A stretch of DNA of 64,000 nt from Hemileia vastatrix (lineage: Eukaryota; Basidiomycota; Pucciniomycetes; Pucciniales; Zaghouaniaceae). This document shows positions 23,223 to 34,200 of the stretch, piece after piece (positions within the stretch are counted from its first letter, which is position 1; every line of letters begins with the position of its first letter). The stretch lies in assembly GCA_030280995.1 (NCBI GenBank), contig JASXTE010000014.1:28118150-28182149 (forward strand). Direction: 5' to 3'. The translations under genes and the position numbers were made by a program. A model generated the notes under the pieces. The model did not search any database, had not been told where the DNA came from, and saw nothing but the letters and a program-made list of their open reading frames with translations.

Positions 23223-23801
23223 TCAATTAACTTTACCTTCTTTCATTACCTTATTGATTCTTTGAATCAACTTATGACTGATTTGAAATGAGCAACCAAA
23301 ATGTGTTAAATCTTGACAGGATTCCAAACCAGGAGGAGCTTTGGTCATTTGATGATTATCCTTAGAAGAATTCCAAATAGTTTTGATGATACCATTTCCC
23401 AAACCAAAATCAATGATGCACCGGTGGTCTGGAAAATATAAACCATGTCCTTTGATTTTAGCTGGAGATGGTATTGGTTGGCCAGTTATCGGATCGATAT
23501 ATGAGAATATACCAAAAGTAAGAAAATTGGCATCATTCCTATTGATATGAATCCTATTGTGGAATCCAGAATGAGTGATAATAACATTAGAAAATAAAAG
23601 ATATTCGTGGCTGATATCTTCCCATTTGGAGTCACACCAATTCAGTATTCCAACTTTGGTTGCAAGTTCATGATTTTTTTCAAATGCTTTATTACAGTGC
23701 TTTTTGAGTCGAAGAGCAAGAAAAGAGTTAAAGGAAGGTAGAGTGTCCCATAAGCAAAAATCTTCATCTTTTTGAGCTTTAGTGATATTCGTGAGCAACA
23801 A
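23223..23801 (-). CDS. Tet-like 2OG-Fe(II) oxygenase
   Basis: A 192-codon open stretch, lacking a clear ATG, so an upstream exon is likely. It resembles the Tet-like 2OG-Fe(II) oxygenase family expanded in rust fungi: YLLFSNVIITHSGFHNRIH, then FLTFGIFSYIDPITGQPIP, GHGLYFPDHRCIIDFG, GIIKTIWNSSKDNHQMTKAP and THFGCSFQIS. Members of the wider TET/JBP superfamily oxidise 5-methylcytosine, but activity of this fungal branch is not something the sequence proves. The likely metal site is H-I-N in NRIHIN, where HxD is expected, and the distal His is probably in DNHQ. It lies inside the Harbinger-type repeats, opposite to the transposase. Confidence 0.7.
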   Translation of the reverse strand: MLLTNITKAQKDEDFCLWDTLPSFNSFLALRLKKHCNKAFEKNHELATKVGILNWCDSKWEDISHEYLLFSNVIITHSGFHNRIHINRNDANFLTFGIFSYIDPITGQPIPSPAKIKGHGLYFPDHRCIIDFGLGNGIIKTIWNSSKDNHQMTKAPPGLESCQDLTHFGCSFQISHKLIQRINKVMKEGKVN

Positions 23802-23904
23802 ATATATGCCTATATAATTGAAATGCCTAGATAATAATCATGTAAGAGTTTCAGAATCCTTATCCTCTAAATATGCAATATAAAAATGTGAAATAAGACA
23901 AGTG

Positions 23905-24224
23905 AAATTTGGAAAAAAGGCTCAACTTCAAAGATCAAAATCTCAGCAACCACTGAACCTAATTCAAACCTGTTTGTGGGAAATGAAAGATATGCTTTAG
24001 TAGAATCTTCAGTTATAGGACATGTGATTTAAATAGACTTAACCCTAATTTGTTACATAAAAAATGAAATAAAAATTTAAATTGGGAAAAAAAGGCTCAA
24101 CTTTAACAGTCAATATCTCAGCAACCACTGAATCAAATTCAAATCTGTTTGTAGGAAATGAAAGGTAGCCTTCAGGATAATCTTCAGTAAAAAGGACATT
24201 AGATTTGAATAAACCTAACCCTAA
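23905..24224. repeat. Two tandem ~150-bp direct repeats
   Basis: Units at about 23905-24050 and 24078-24224 share AAAAAAGGCTCAACTT, ATCTCAGCAACCACTGAA and GGAAATGAAAG in the same order. Function unknown; they are subterminal to the Harbinger-type element. Confidence 0.8.
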
Positions 24225-25180
24225 TTCCGAGTCTGATTTTCAAAATTTTACAAAAACTTGAAAAGTGGTAATGAAGATGAGATCAAAAGGAGTTTTATAA
24301 GTTCACTGTTATCCAGATAAGAGTCATACATATATTTGTGTATGAAGTTTTCATAAAAGGAATGAGATATCATATAGGCATGAAAAAAAGGAGATGAAAC
24401 TTACCTTGATTGAAAAGTAGGAAAAATAGAGAGAGAAAGATTGATGTTGGAATTGTGGGGAAATTGAATATGGATTAAGTGAAATGCATAAAGAATGTGC
24501 AATGTATGTGTTTCAATGAAATGGAGCCAAAAAAAAGTGAAATAAGGGAAAGGGGGGATAATGACCATGCCAAGGAGGGATGAAGAGTAGGGTGATGGAG
24601 CTAAAAAAGAAAGTAAAGAGGGAGAGAAAAAAAAGGTTAATTATACCATTGAAATCCAAAATAACCACTTACAAAAAAAATTTAGATAAAAAAAATAAAA
24701 TAAACAGAAAAAAACAAAAAAAATTATAATTAGTAATCAAAAAATCAAAAAAATAAAATAAAGTGACTTACCTGGAGAGATGAGATGACAAAATGAATGA
24801 AACCAAATTGTTTGAGGGATGTTGGAGGAGAATAGGAAAAGGATATGAGGGATGAATGAACAAAAAATCACTGACAAAATATGTGATTTCATGTTGAGCT
24901 GGTGAAAGAAAACCAATGAGCCATCCAAAAAAAAGATTTTCACCGTAAATTCCAAAAAAAATGAATATGCAACAAACCAAAATACCAACCTGAGTGAATG
25001 AAGTACACAAAGAGGACATTTGGAGAGTACAAAATGGTATGGGAAAGAAAGGGATGATGTGGCCAACATGTGGTTTTGAAAAAAAAATCACAAAAAAAGT
25101 GCTGATTTGAGGTCAGAACTGACACCCATTTTTGAAATATGTGACTTTTTTGCAAAATTTAGGTGCTTATTTGGTTTGAA
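24225..25180. other. Subterminal region of the Harbinger-type element
   Basis: A/G-rich on the plus strand, with no supported gene. Minus-strand frames here are low-complexity Phe/Ser/Leu translations. It could contain the 5' exon of the Tet-like gene, but I cannot point to one. Confidence 0.4.
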
Positions 25181-25426
25181 ATCCGCACTTAAGTTAAGTG
25201 TGGATTTGCCAGAACTGACACCCCTTATTATTCATACACCAATTTCTGCACAGATATGCGATTTCATGTTACATATTGAATACATAACACTGCGACAACT
25301 CAATTTACTATTGTCCTCAATGAACTTTAGGCAAATTTCAAGCGCAGCACAAAAAGTATCATAAATTTACATTTCAAAAGGGACATGATATAAATTTATA
25401 TCATGAAAGCTTAGTTGTATTTAGCT

Positions 25427-26256
25427 TCATGCAACTAGTGATGCCTTACTCAAAAGACCCTGTTGCAGCCAATTTCTTAGGCACATGCCTGCTTTGACTG
25501 TGCCTTCAGCTAGAGAAGTTTGATGTACTGAAATCATATTTCCAGATGATGAGAATGTTCCTTCACTGGGAGAAGAGGTAGCAGGTATAGAAAAATAATC
25601 TTTAGCAACTAGTGAAAGAATTATGAATGTGCTATGATGCACTTTCCACCACAATATAATGTCTTGACTTTTTGGAGCATGACAAAGCTTCAAATAATCT
25701 TCAACTTTGTCCTCTTTTTTGTCTAAATAATCATCAAATCTATCATAAGAAGTTTTGAAATAAGTTTCATCTACATTTCAATCATTTTTTTGTCTCAGAA
25801 ACAACATTATACTATTCATAGATTTGTCACAAATAGCTCTCAGCTTTTTTCTTGTCATTATAAACTTCACTGTCATCCATTTTGGGATCATTGTAAAAAT
25901 CTAGCTTCAAGTGTGGATCCTGAAGAATTGCAATGGTGTAGTGCTCTGAGCTGGTGTTGTAATATTTTTCCAACTTTTTGAAAGCTACTGAAGCTGAATC
26001 ATGCAAAAAGTAATCTTCTCAATATTTATCATGGAATGATGCAGTATGATTAAGAAATAGATCATACCATGGGAGAACATAAGTTATTTTTGGATATCTC
26101 TCAGCTTGTACAATCAGCAAGGCTTGTTTGAAGGGCTCAAGAAATTCACATATCTCCCTCAAGTCATTCCATTTCAAAGATTAAAAATCAATCTGAATAA
26201 TTAAATAAGTATAATAAGTTATTTTCACTCCTTTTTTACAAAATTAGATTACTGAA
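25427..26256 (-). pseudogene. hAT transposase, C-terminal part
   Basis: The minus strand at 25693-25427 encodes the hAT dimerisation region: WWKVHHSTFIILSLVAKDYF, then SIPATSSPSEGTFSSSGNMI and MCLRNWLQQ. Conserved features are S(I/V)PATSxxSE and the final NWL. Frames between 25700 and 26256 are broken. The rest of the gene continues beyond the solo LTR. Confidence 0.8.
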
Positions 26257-27066
26257 TGTCACACGCCATGTGACACTCGAGGAAAAAGCAGCTCATTAAA
26301 TCAATAATACAGAGGTCTAAATCCATACTCGAAGCGCAGAAAACAATTCTACATAGCAACTGCAACTTTCCTTTGTGTACTCACTATTCAACCACACTAA
26401 TTTAAACTTTAAATCTAAATTAGTCAATTTCTCAATAGTGTGTTGAGTAATTTCTTCAATAAGCAACACACAGTGCAATAGTTAATGTAATATTCTGCTA
26501 AAAGGTTTATTAAGTATCTGTGGGTTATTAAAAGGGATAGTGAGCATGGACGGGATGGTTAGTGGAGGATTAAAGGGTTAACGGATGTTAGTGAGGAGGG
26601 TCCAGGTGTAACGGGTGTTTTTTTGGTAGTCTGTGGTGTGCGGAATGATGGATGGATATGAGGTCAATGCAAGGAGGAGTAATGGATATAAAAGGGGTTG
26701 GATTTCGGTTCGATATTTTTTTAGAATAAAATTATAAATCATATATATAGTTAATAGTGGTAAAGCTTCAGGTTAAATAATTATTATTGTACATCTCCTT
26801 ATTTTTCTCAGTAATCATTTCTAAAACTTAAATATTTGATTATTGAGTTTTCCAACCCTTTGTGAGATCTTAATAATATTAATATTACCTTTAAATTATA
26901 TTAGAATTCTTATCGAATATATCTCAAAGCAGTAGCTCTTCCTTTGAGTCATCTTCGAATCACTTCCGCAAACATTTCCTCTGTGCTTCAAAGAAGTTTC
27001 TAAACTACTCCCTCCATCTCACTTCCAGGAACGCCCTCAACCTTGTGTGTAGGTTGTCCGGTGACA
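26257..27066 (+). mobile_element. Solo LTR of the Gyp-1 family
   Basis: An 810-bp copy of the family-A LTR (starts TGTCACACGCC, ends CCGGTGACA) with a perfect CTGAA duplication at 26252-26256 and 27067-27071. No internal sequence remains, so recombination between LTRs removed it. It splits the hAT transposase. Confidence 0.93.
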
Positions 27067-27280
27067 CTGAATCATCAATAATACCATCTTCTTTAAAATC
27101 TAAGATAGGTCTGTTGTATGCTCTATTTTTCAGGAGAGCAAGAGAAAGCATTTCAAAATTTGAATTCCATTGAGTCTCATTGTTTAATATTGGTTTGACA
27201 GCTTTACACTTTTCATCATTACATATATCCCTGAATCTTGAGGTTCTTTGATCATTTTCCCAAATCAGAACTATGATTTT

Positions 27281-28306
27281 TCAAAGAACAATAATATCAT
27301 CAAAAAAAATTTCAATGAGGTTTAAGACATGAGCAAAACATTTAATATGATGATCATCATCTGGAAAAATTCCCTTCTCAACAGCTATCTCAACAAAAGC
27401 ATCATTATTACTTGCATCATGCATGGTAATGCCCAAGATCTTATCTCCATGTTTTTGTATTAGCTTTTCTCCTTCAGTAAGTAAATCTAAAATATCCTCC
27501 TCATCTGAAAAAGCTTTGACAAGCTCCATCATATTGATCTTGTTCAGAATTTTCATCTGCCATTGTATCAGAATTTTCAAAATTATCATTATACTTTATT
27601 GCACTGTCATCTTGAAAAAAACTCTTAAGAGTGAGCAGATTTTGTTGAATATATGAGTGCCTGTATGGCAGCCATGAAACAAACTGAAGCCAACCAAAGC
27701 CCATTTAACTCTCCACTCTTCATCAATTCAATGTGCTGTTAAACTAATGTAAGGGGTTTCTCTCTGAGAAGTCCAGATGTCAGTTGTGAAAGCAAAGCAA
27801 TGAGCTGATTTTTGTATAAGATGCATTACTATTTTCTGTGAAGAAATATGTAAAGCTGATATCCTTCTATATATTGTGCAAGCAGATATGAATGTGATTT
27901 GAGGGTCAAGGCCTGCAATCATAGAGCAAAAAGAGAGGTTTTCGATGACAGAGAAAGACTGCTTGTTGTCAATAATAAAATTAATAAGATTAATGTTGAA
28001 TTTTTGTTGCTTTTCTTTTTGCAAATATTTTCTGAATGCTCCATGACTACTAGATTCAAAACAATCAGCCTGAGCTTCATTGTTGAACTCATGTGGGCCC
28101 ATTAGACCTTCATATGCAGCTATAGCAGCTCTCCACTCTTTGACATGTTTTATTGCATGGGTAATAAGTTTTGTTTTTGTCTTTTTATTGTGCTGAATCA
28201 TACTTGAGCATCCAGGGTGAACACACTTTTGTTTTTCACCAATTACAGGGCCAAAAAAAATTTCTACTACAGCACTATCTCTTCCGTGATCTGATCTAAA
28301 TATCAC
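27281..28306 (-). pseudogene. hAT transposase, N-terminal and catalytic part
   Basis: 28306-27728 carries a BED-type zinc finger (CVHPGCSS...LITHAIKH: two Cys, two His) followed by the helical region up to SAHCFAFTTDIWTSQ, a typical hAT core start. 27589-27281 carries ILGITMHDASNNDAFVEIA and HHIKCFAHVLNLI, the second Asp and the CxxH block. A shift near 27720 separates the two, and the downstream part is interrupted by the solo LTR. This transposase would act on the ends of the surrounding element. Confidence 0.85.
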
Positions 28307-28446
28307 ACTATATTAATTGAAACTTTGATTTGGTGATTGATTAACATTCAATTGAGACATTTTAAAACACTAAGATTTATAATATAGGCAGGTCTAAAAC
28401 AATAACTATAAAGTTACCACAACTAAAAATACTTCAGCACAACTAG

Positions 28447-28690
28447 AAATTGAGTTGTTGCAGTTTTATGTATTCAATATACAACACAAAATTGCATGTC
28501 TGTGTGGAAGTTGGTGTATGAATAATAGAATAGCTATTATAATAGCTATTAGTTCAATAGATCTATTATGCACAACAGAATTTCTACTATGCACTTTTGA
28601 TAATAGAATAATAGATAATAGTCTATTGTGCATAATAGAATAGCTATTATTCATTTTGATAATAGAATATATCTACTATTGATTTGTCAT
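28447..28690. repeat. Inner right arm of the hAT-type element
   Basis: Reverse complement of the reconstructed inner left arm, without the two insertions, and therefore the empty-site reference for the MITE and the Harbinger-type element. Confidence 0.85.
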
Positions 28691-28704
28691 TCTCTGGAGT
28701 AGGG

Positions 28705-29021
28705 GATATTTTACGGAGGGACGTAAGGTCAGAAAAATAAATGTAAGAAAAGTAAGTGCAAGAAGAATAAGTATGAGAAAATTATGTGCAAGAAAAATCA
28801 TTTGCTACCATGAGAATTTTTTTTTTCAAAAACTTTTCTTAAAAATATAGGAAAAATAAAAAATGAAATAAAAAATCATATTTTTGAGAGAAAAAAATTA
28901 AAAAACAAAATTTCCCATGTTTGCAAGATATTTTTCTTACACTTATCTTTCTTACATATTTTTTTCACACATATTTTCCTTCCACACATTTTTCTATCCT
29001 TATGTCCCTCCCTACTATATC
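28705..29021. mobile_element. MITE with GGAGGGAC termini in the right arm
   Basis: About 316 bp with inverted ends GGAGGGACGTAAGG and CCTTATGTCCCTCC and further matching GTAAG/CTTAC pieces inside; probable TA duplication. It is absent from the left arm. No coding capacity. Confidence 0.75.
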
Positions 29022-29069
29022 CTCAACTCGCGCCGGATATCCCCATCAGGGATATCTTACTTGGTCCTT

Positions 29070-29465
29070 AGTGTAAGCTGGTGATGTCAATCAACAGGAT
29101 TGCAATTAATAAATAATTTTTTATGGATTTTATTACTTGATTTCATTGACTCTGAAAGATCTCTAAATACAATTTTTTCTTCTTCAATAGATTGAGCTCT
29201 TCTATAATGTGCATGAATCTTTGTGTCATGTTCTTGAGGATATGTGTTTATGAGTTGAAGTATGAAATGGATGCCCTAGTAGTTATTGAATGAGTTACAC
29301 GATTGATGAATATTTTTTAACACGTGTTTAGTTAAAGAATTTGCATACGGCTGATGAATAAAGCAATTGAGTAACAAATGGCGCCGGTAAAAAGCATATA
29401 GCTATTGAATATTGGCCGAAACGGCTGGGGATGCTCTAAGAGTCAAATGAAAAAAATGTATTTTG
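29070..29465. other. Unassigned stretch in the right arm
   Basis: About 400 bp, of which only the ends align with the left arm (left has about 80 bp). The middle is probably a further insertion; no gene or termini were recognised. Confidence 0.4.
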
Positions 29466-29495
29466 TTTCCGTATCAAAAGTAGGTTGTGGACGTA

Positions 29496-29626
29496 CGTCT
29501 AATCCTGGAAAGATTGCGGTTGTGTTGCCTGTCATCTCCACCAAAAGCATAAGTCAGCTGACCTAAAATCATGTTTTTGGCTGGGGATGGGATGCAAAAC
29601 AACAGCAAGCTTTCCAGGATTAGCTG
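29496..29626. mobile_element. Palindromic MITE-like unit in the right arm
   Basis: Counterpart of 21071-21204, flanked by TA, centred on AGTCAGCTGACC. Confidence 0.65.
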
Positions 29627-29639
29627 TATAACCTGCCAA

Positions 29640-29986
29640 ATTAAAATTTTCGAAGTTTTATTGACAGCCCAAAATTGGGCTGCAGTAAAGCTATTTGAGA
29701 AAAGCTTGCTCTTTTTTCGCCCCTCATCCCCCGCCAAAAGTGGCTTAAACTCATGTTTTTGACGGGGAGTGGAAGGCAAAAAGACAGCAAGCTTTTCCCA
29801 AATAGCTGTATTTTTTTGACATCTTCAATTCATTTTGTGGCAATCGCGTTGATTTCTCTGTTGTTCCGCCGCTCTTCATCATCTGGAATGAAAATTAAAT
29901 CAACCTAATTGTCATGAAATGAACAGAACCTGTCAAAAATACTGCAGCCCAACTTTTGGGCTGTCAATAAATCTTCGAAAATTTAT
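29640..29986. repeat. Inverted repeat hosting two MITEs
   Basis: TTGACAGCCCAAAATTGGG plus CTGCAGTA at 29661-29687 faces the complementary CTGCAGCCCAACTTTTGGG at 29942-29961. The left arm is interrupted by a 121-bp MITE at GCAG-TA, while the right arm shows the uninterrupted site (GGCTGCAGTATTTTTGACA in reverse complement). Confidence 0.7.
29688..29808. mobile_element. 121-bp palindromic MITE, copy 1
   Basis: Flanked by TA. The ends (AAGCTATTTGAGAAAAGCTT and AAGCTTTTCCCAAATAGCTG) are near-complements, and the unit folds end to end (CCCCGCC...GACGGGG). Confidence 0.85.
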
Positions 29987-29987
29987 A

Positions 29988-30108
29988 CAGCTATTTGGGA
30001 AAAGCTTGCTGTCTTTTTGCCCTCCACTCCCCGCCAAAGTCATGAGTTTAAGCCGCTTTTGGCGGGGGATGAGGGGCGAAAAAAGAGCAAGCTTTTCCCA
30101 AATAGCTG
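29988..30108. mobile_element. 121-bp palindromic MITE, copy 2
   Basis: Same length, ends and TA flanks as copy 1, in the opposite orientation of its central asymmetry. Confidence 0.85.
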
Positions 30109-30198
30109 TATTTTTGTCTTAATGTTTGAGGGTTCGATTGTATACTTAGCATCAAAAAATTGAGTAAACTCTTTCAAAAATGAATGATGGGTGAAAGA

Positions 30199-30447
30199 TC
30201 AAGTTTGTATAGCAATAGCGAAAATCAGCAAATCTTCTGCCCGAATATAGTCTTTTGAACTTCTGTCAATCATTCTACGAAGCAGTATAACCTGAAGTTT
30301 AATAACGACCCTGCTGTATAAAGAGAGTTTGGGCTGTACCAGGTAAAAGGTAGCCCCCATGGTCCAATTTATCGACATGAAATCACCTTCGGCATTTGTG
30401 ACCTGAGAAACTTCACTGACGTTTGGCAACAAGAAGCCCCATGACAA
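30199..30447 (-). CDS. Hypothetical protein fragment between MITEs
   Basis: Open for 82 codons on the minus strand with ordinary composition (MSWGFLLPNVSEVSQVTNAE, then SRVVIKLQVILLRRMIDRSS). An open stretch on the other side of the MITE at 30460-30580 (WLEGHFKSSKIDEFLLLQAQ) lies in the same direction, so both could be exons of a host gene split by the MITE. I recognise no family. Confidence 0.25.
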   Translation of the reverse strand: MSWGFLLPNVSEVSQVTNAEGDFMSINWTMGATFYLVQPKLSLYSRVVIKLQVILLRRMIDRSSKDYIRAEDLLIFAIAIQT

Positions 30448-30459
30448 AGTGTTTTTTTA

Positions 30460-30580
30460 CAGCTATTTGGGAAAAGCTTGCTATGTTTTCGTCTTCCACT
30501 TCCCGCCAAAAACATGAGTTTAAGCCGCTTTTGGCGGGGGATGATGGGCAAAAAAAGAGCAAGGTTTTCCCAATTAGCTG
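30460..30580. mobile_element. 121-bp palindromic MITE, copy 3
   Basis: TA-flanked, CAGCTATTTGGGAAAAGCTT at the left end and the complement at the right with two changes. Confidence 0.85.
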
Positions 30581-30831
30581 TAGTTTAATCTCGCAGTTGT
30601 GCTTGGAGGAGTAAAAATTCATCTATTTTGGAAGATTTGAAATGTCCTTCTAGCCATAAAGTATACAAAACAAGTTGCATCTGACGCCAAATGTTTAATT
30701 GCAATTAGTATATTGTATGCCTCGAAGTTGAAGACATATGTTGTACATACAGTGCCCGGCAATATGTCCTCATCACCCTCTTTTTTATACTACTTTCACA
30801 AAACTGACTCGATATCAATCAAACTTTGTTA

Positions 30832-30952
30832 CAGCTAAACCGTAAAAGCTTGCGGGTTTATTGCCAATTACTCCCTGCCAAAAGCAACCTAAACTCATGT
30901 TTTTGGCGGGGGATCGGAGACGAGAAAGCCGCAAGCTTTTCAGGTTTTGCTG
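30832..30952. mobile_element. 121-bp palindromic MITE, copy 4 (diverged)
   Basis: TA-flanked and exactly 121 bp, but more diverged ends (CAGCTAAACCGTAAAAGCTT). Confidence 0.75.
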
Positions 30953-31016
30953 TATGTACAGTGCCTAGCCAAAAATCTCCACCTCTACACCAGAAAAAAA
31001 ACATGGGCACCTGATA

Positions 31017-31171
31017 GCAGGTGCCAATCCCTATCTTTGACTTAACTCAATTTCAGCTCAGCTGTAATTATTCTGGAAAGACTGCACACTGAACAATGAG
31101 CAAACTAGCTCACGCAACTTCAAATCAAATTTACTCTTAAATCAAAACTGAATATAGGGATAGGCACCTGC
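31017..31171. mobile_element. 155-bp MITE
   Basis: Inverted ends GCAGGTGCCAATCCCTAT and ATAGGGATAGGCACCTGC with TA duplicated at both sides. No coding capacity. Confidence 0.75.
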
Positions 31172-31201
31172 TACAGCCATATTCAGAAAGCTTGGTGCAA
31201 C

Positions 31202-34200
31202 TGTTATGGGGAGATAATGATAGACTTAGTGATTATGTGTTATGTACATAGATTTTAGTATAAAACCTATGGTGCAGCCAACGCGTCTAACTCCGGTTCA
31301 CTCCGGACGAAGCGCTGACACTGCTACCATAGGTAAGTGATGCAATTAATTCGCGGTTCACTCCGGACGAAGCGCTGACACTGCTACCATAGGTTATGGG
31401 CTGTCCCTGATTGATTACTAGCAGTAATTTTATCTTGTAAATTCCCAGAAATCTTCTCTGTACCCCGAGTTAGTCCCTTGTTAAAAGTGCCTCCCCCCTG
31501 ATGTCTGTCTAATCCATGACACAGAATCCCTCTTTTCCCAACGTTTAATTCATGCCAGCTGATCTGAATAATCCCAACCCTTTCCAATCTAGACCTAAAC
31601 TTCAACATGACAAACCTACACTGACATGTGAACTGAAGAATCTGGATATTCCCCCACATATCTCTAACGTCAACTTCCATGATAGACGTCAATCATAATC
31701 ATTCTCCTCTACCATTAATACCTCCTCCCCTACTTCTTCATTGAGTATGTCTACTGCTTTTCCCTTCCTTGATTCATCTTCAGATCTGCCTCTTTCACTT
31801 CCCTCCTTGGCTCCACCACCTCCCGTTTCCTCAACACTTCCAACTTCTTACTCTCACCTTACCTCTTCTTCCGGTATGTCTTTGTGACCTGATCCTGAAC
31901 ATCCAATCACTGAATACAAAGGAAAAGACTGCGGTTTAGTCATAAATGATATTTTATCCCAAGTGAAACACACACCTAAGTTGAAATCTGATGGCTCTAA
32001 TTGGCAAACCTGGCATAAAAGTATTTCACTTTTTATGCAGCGAAATGTCCACTCCATGAAATATACATCAAATGCAAATTCCATTGTCACTGCAGTCTAT
32101 AACTTTGAGGATGAGAAGTGTTGGCACATCATCTAGTTCACGATTGAAGAAAAGCTGCAAGGCTTCATTGATTTTGGAACAACCTGCTATCATGCCTACT
32201 GGGTTCTCTCCTCCAAATTTGAAATGACAACTCACACTGCCAGAATCTCACTTTTCAATGATTTATTAGAAATCAAAAACTCACCTTTTACCAATGCAAT
32301 GTCTCACACTGACAACATCAAGAACATACTTGATGCACTGAAACGTTCAGGTTTCAAATTGGGATATGATGAGCTTGGTGCTATGCTAGTACAGTTGTTA
32401 CTACCCCTATCAGTTTATCGGCAGAAATAAACAAACATTTTGAGCTGTGTAAGGACATCTCTCAACCGTCCTTCAATGATATGCTTACTGCCCTCCAAAA
32501 TACGGTTAAAAATGCTTCCCTCCCTGCTGCCTTATCCTCAACTGCACTTGAAGCATCTGTTGATGTTGACAAAATGTCTGCCATGGGTTTCAGAAGAGGC
32601 CAAATGGACAGTCATTGTCCTAATAACAAGCAGGAAGATTTTTTGTGCCACATGTGCCAATTGACAGAACATTTATGGAAAACATGTCCTTATAACGGAA
32701 ACGGTTCTGCGTTTAACTCAGAGGTCTGGACCAGACATGAGGCTAGACTTCAACAGGCAAGAAATGCCCTCAACACCATCAAACATTTGATGTCAATGCA
32801 CAAAGGAAAACAATCAACCTCGAGAGTCCGCCTTAACAAAATTGACTTGTTGGCACTTGATGTCTTAACCACATCCCTGAACAAGTTGGACCTTGGAAGC
32901 AATGAATGGTTGAATGTTTTAGATGGCACAGATGCAAAGGGTATTTTTGATACTGGGGCAACACATCATGTCACTGGAGATGTATGTTTGCTTTCTGACT
33001 TCAAAAAGCTACAAACACCAGTACCCGTAAAAACAGCTACTGACCTAGACGCTGCTTTTATCACTGGTTATGGCAATGTTATGATTAAAGGAACAGGAGA
33101 CAAAATAATCACTATTAAAAATATTTTCTTTTGTGATAAAGCAAAATCAACCCTCATTTCTCCTTTTTATTTATTACAGAATGATTTTTACCTTACTTTT
33201 AACAAAAACCATGACTTTGTAGCTCAAAAAGATTCAGAAATACTATTTACTGCCACCTTGTCTTCCTCTGAATGAAAATGGAATGTTACTCTAGTCTATC
33301 CATGTACGCTAGATGTTAACCATTTTGCAATTGATTATTTTCAATCTTTATCTTTGTTGTCTCTGCCTTCTCCGTTTGTCTCCAAACCTCTCGTTAACAT
33401 CCTGTACCTGAAAGCTATCCCCAATTCCATCATGGACTGGCATTCAAGGTTGGGTCATACCAGTACAAGAGTTATTCAACATATTTCCAAACTTGGACTT
33501 TGCCATGGTGCACCAGCTAAAGTTCCTCACTGTAGACTTAACTGCGATATCTGTGCAGTCTCAAAGAGCAAACTTCAAAACACCTGTATCACTAAAAAAG
33601 GTGATCATTATCTTATGGGTGTAATTGTATCAGATTTAGTAGGACCAATGGTAAATATTACTTAGCATGGTGAAACATATGTTGCAAACTTCAGGGAATC
33701 TTTTTCTACTTATGGAAAAGTGTTCATTTTGAAAAAGAAGTCCGATGTTCTAGAGGCCTTTATTAATTTTATAAATCGCCTTGAAAATATTACGGGTCAC
33801 TGACTTAAAATTCTCTGAACTGATAATGGCAATTAATATATGAACAAAAGGTTCTCCAACTTCCTATCAATTAATGGTATTCTGCATGAAAACTCCATGC
33901 CATACCATCATGAGCAGAATGGTATGGAAAAACATTTCAATGAAACAGTTGGTGAAATAGTGTGCACAATCCTTCTTGCCACAAAACTTCCTGATACTTT
34001 CTGAACTTTAGCATACTGTTGGGCTTTGTTTATACATAATAGAATACCCAATGTTTTTATAACTAAAAGTACTCCTTATCAGGTCATTTTTAACCAGGTC
34101 GCAGATCTATCACCTTTGAAAATTTTTGGTCAATGGGCTTATGTACACATTCCTACAGAAAAACGCATGAGACTAGAACTAAGAGTCATGAGATGCAGAG

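Larger units (their letters stand above)
21760..25224. mobile_element. PIF/Harbinger-type transposon carrying a Tet-like oxygenase gene
   Basis: The terminal inverted repeats read GGGGTGTCAGTTCTGGCAAA from both ends (one extra G on the left) and are followed by a second inverted piece containing GCACTTA. TTA is duplicated at 21757-21759 and 25225-25227. The opposite hAT arm lacks the insertion. Inside are a DDE_4-like transposase on the plus strand at the left and a Tet-like 2OG-Fe(II) oxygenase on the minus strand. Usual Harbinger elements carry a Myb-like second gene; none was recognised here. Confidence 0.85.
21060..29637 (-). mobile_element. hAT-type element with long inverted arms
   Basis: Both ends read GGCAGGTTATA inward. 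The flanking 8-mers AAATGAAA (21052-21059) and AAATTAAA (29638-29645) match at 7 of 8 positions, as expected for hAT, though A-rich. The left arm (21060-21540, then 21741-21759 and 25225-25305) matches the right arm (29637 down to about 28447) in reverse complement; the 42 bp at 21318-21358 and 29028-29069 agree at about 39 positions. The interior encodes a broken hAT transposase on the minus strand. Inverted arms of several hundred bp are unusual for hAT, so a composite origin is possible. Confidence 0.65.

Noticed and set aside
24737..25155. Hydrophobic minus-strand frames as a transporter.
   Set aside because: Low-complexity complement of an A-rich stretch inside the Harbinger-type element, with no family motif.
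31013..31184. Stem-loop as a transcription terminator or tRNA-like gene.
   Set aside because: Its ends, TA duplication and lack of tRNA box motifs fit a MITE.
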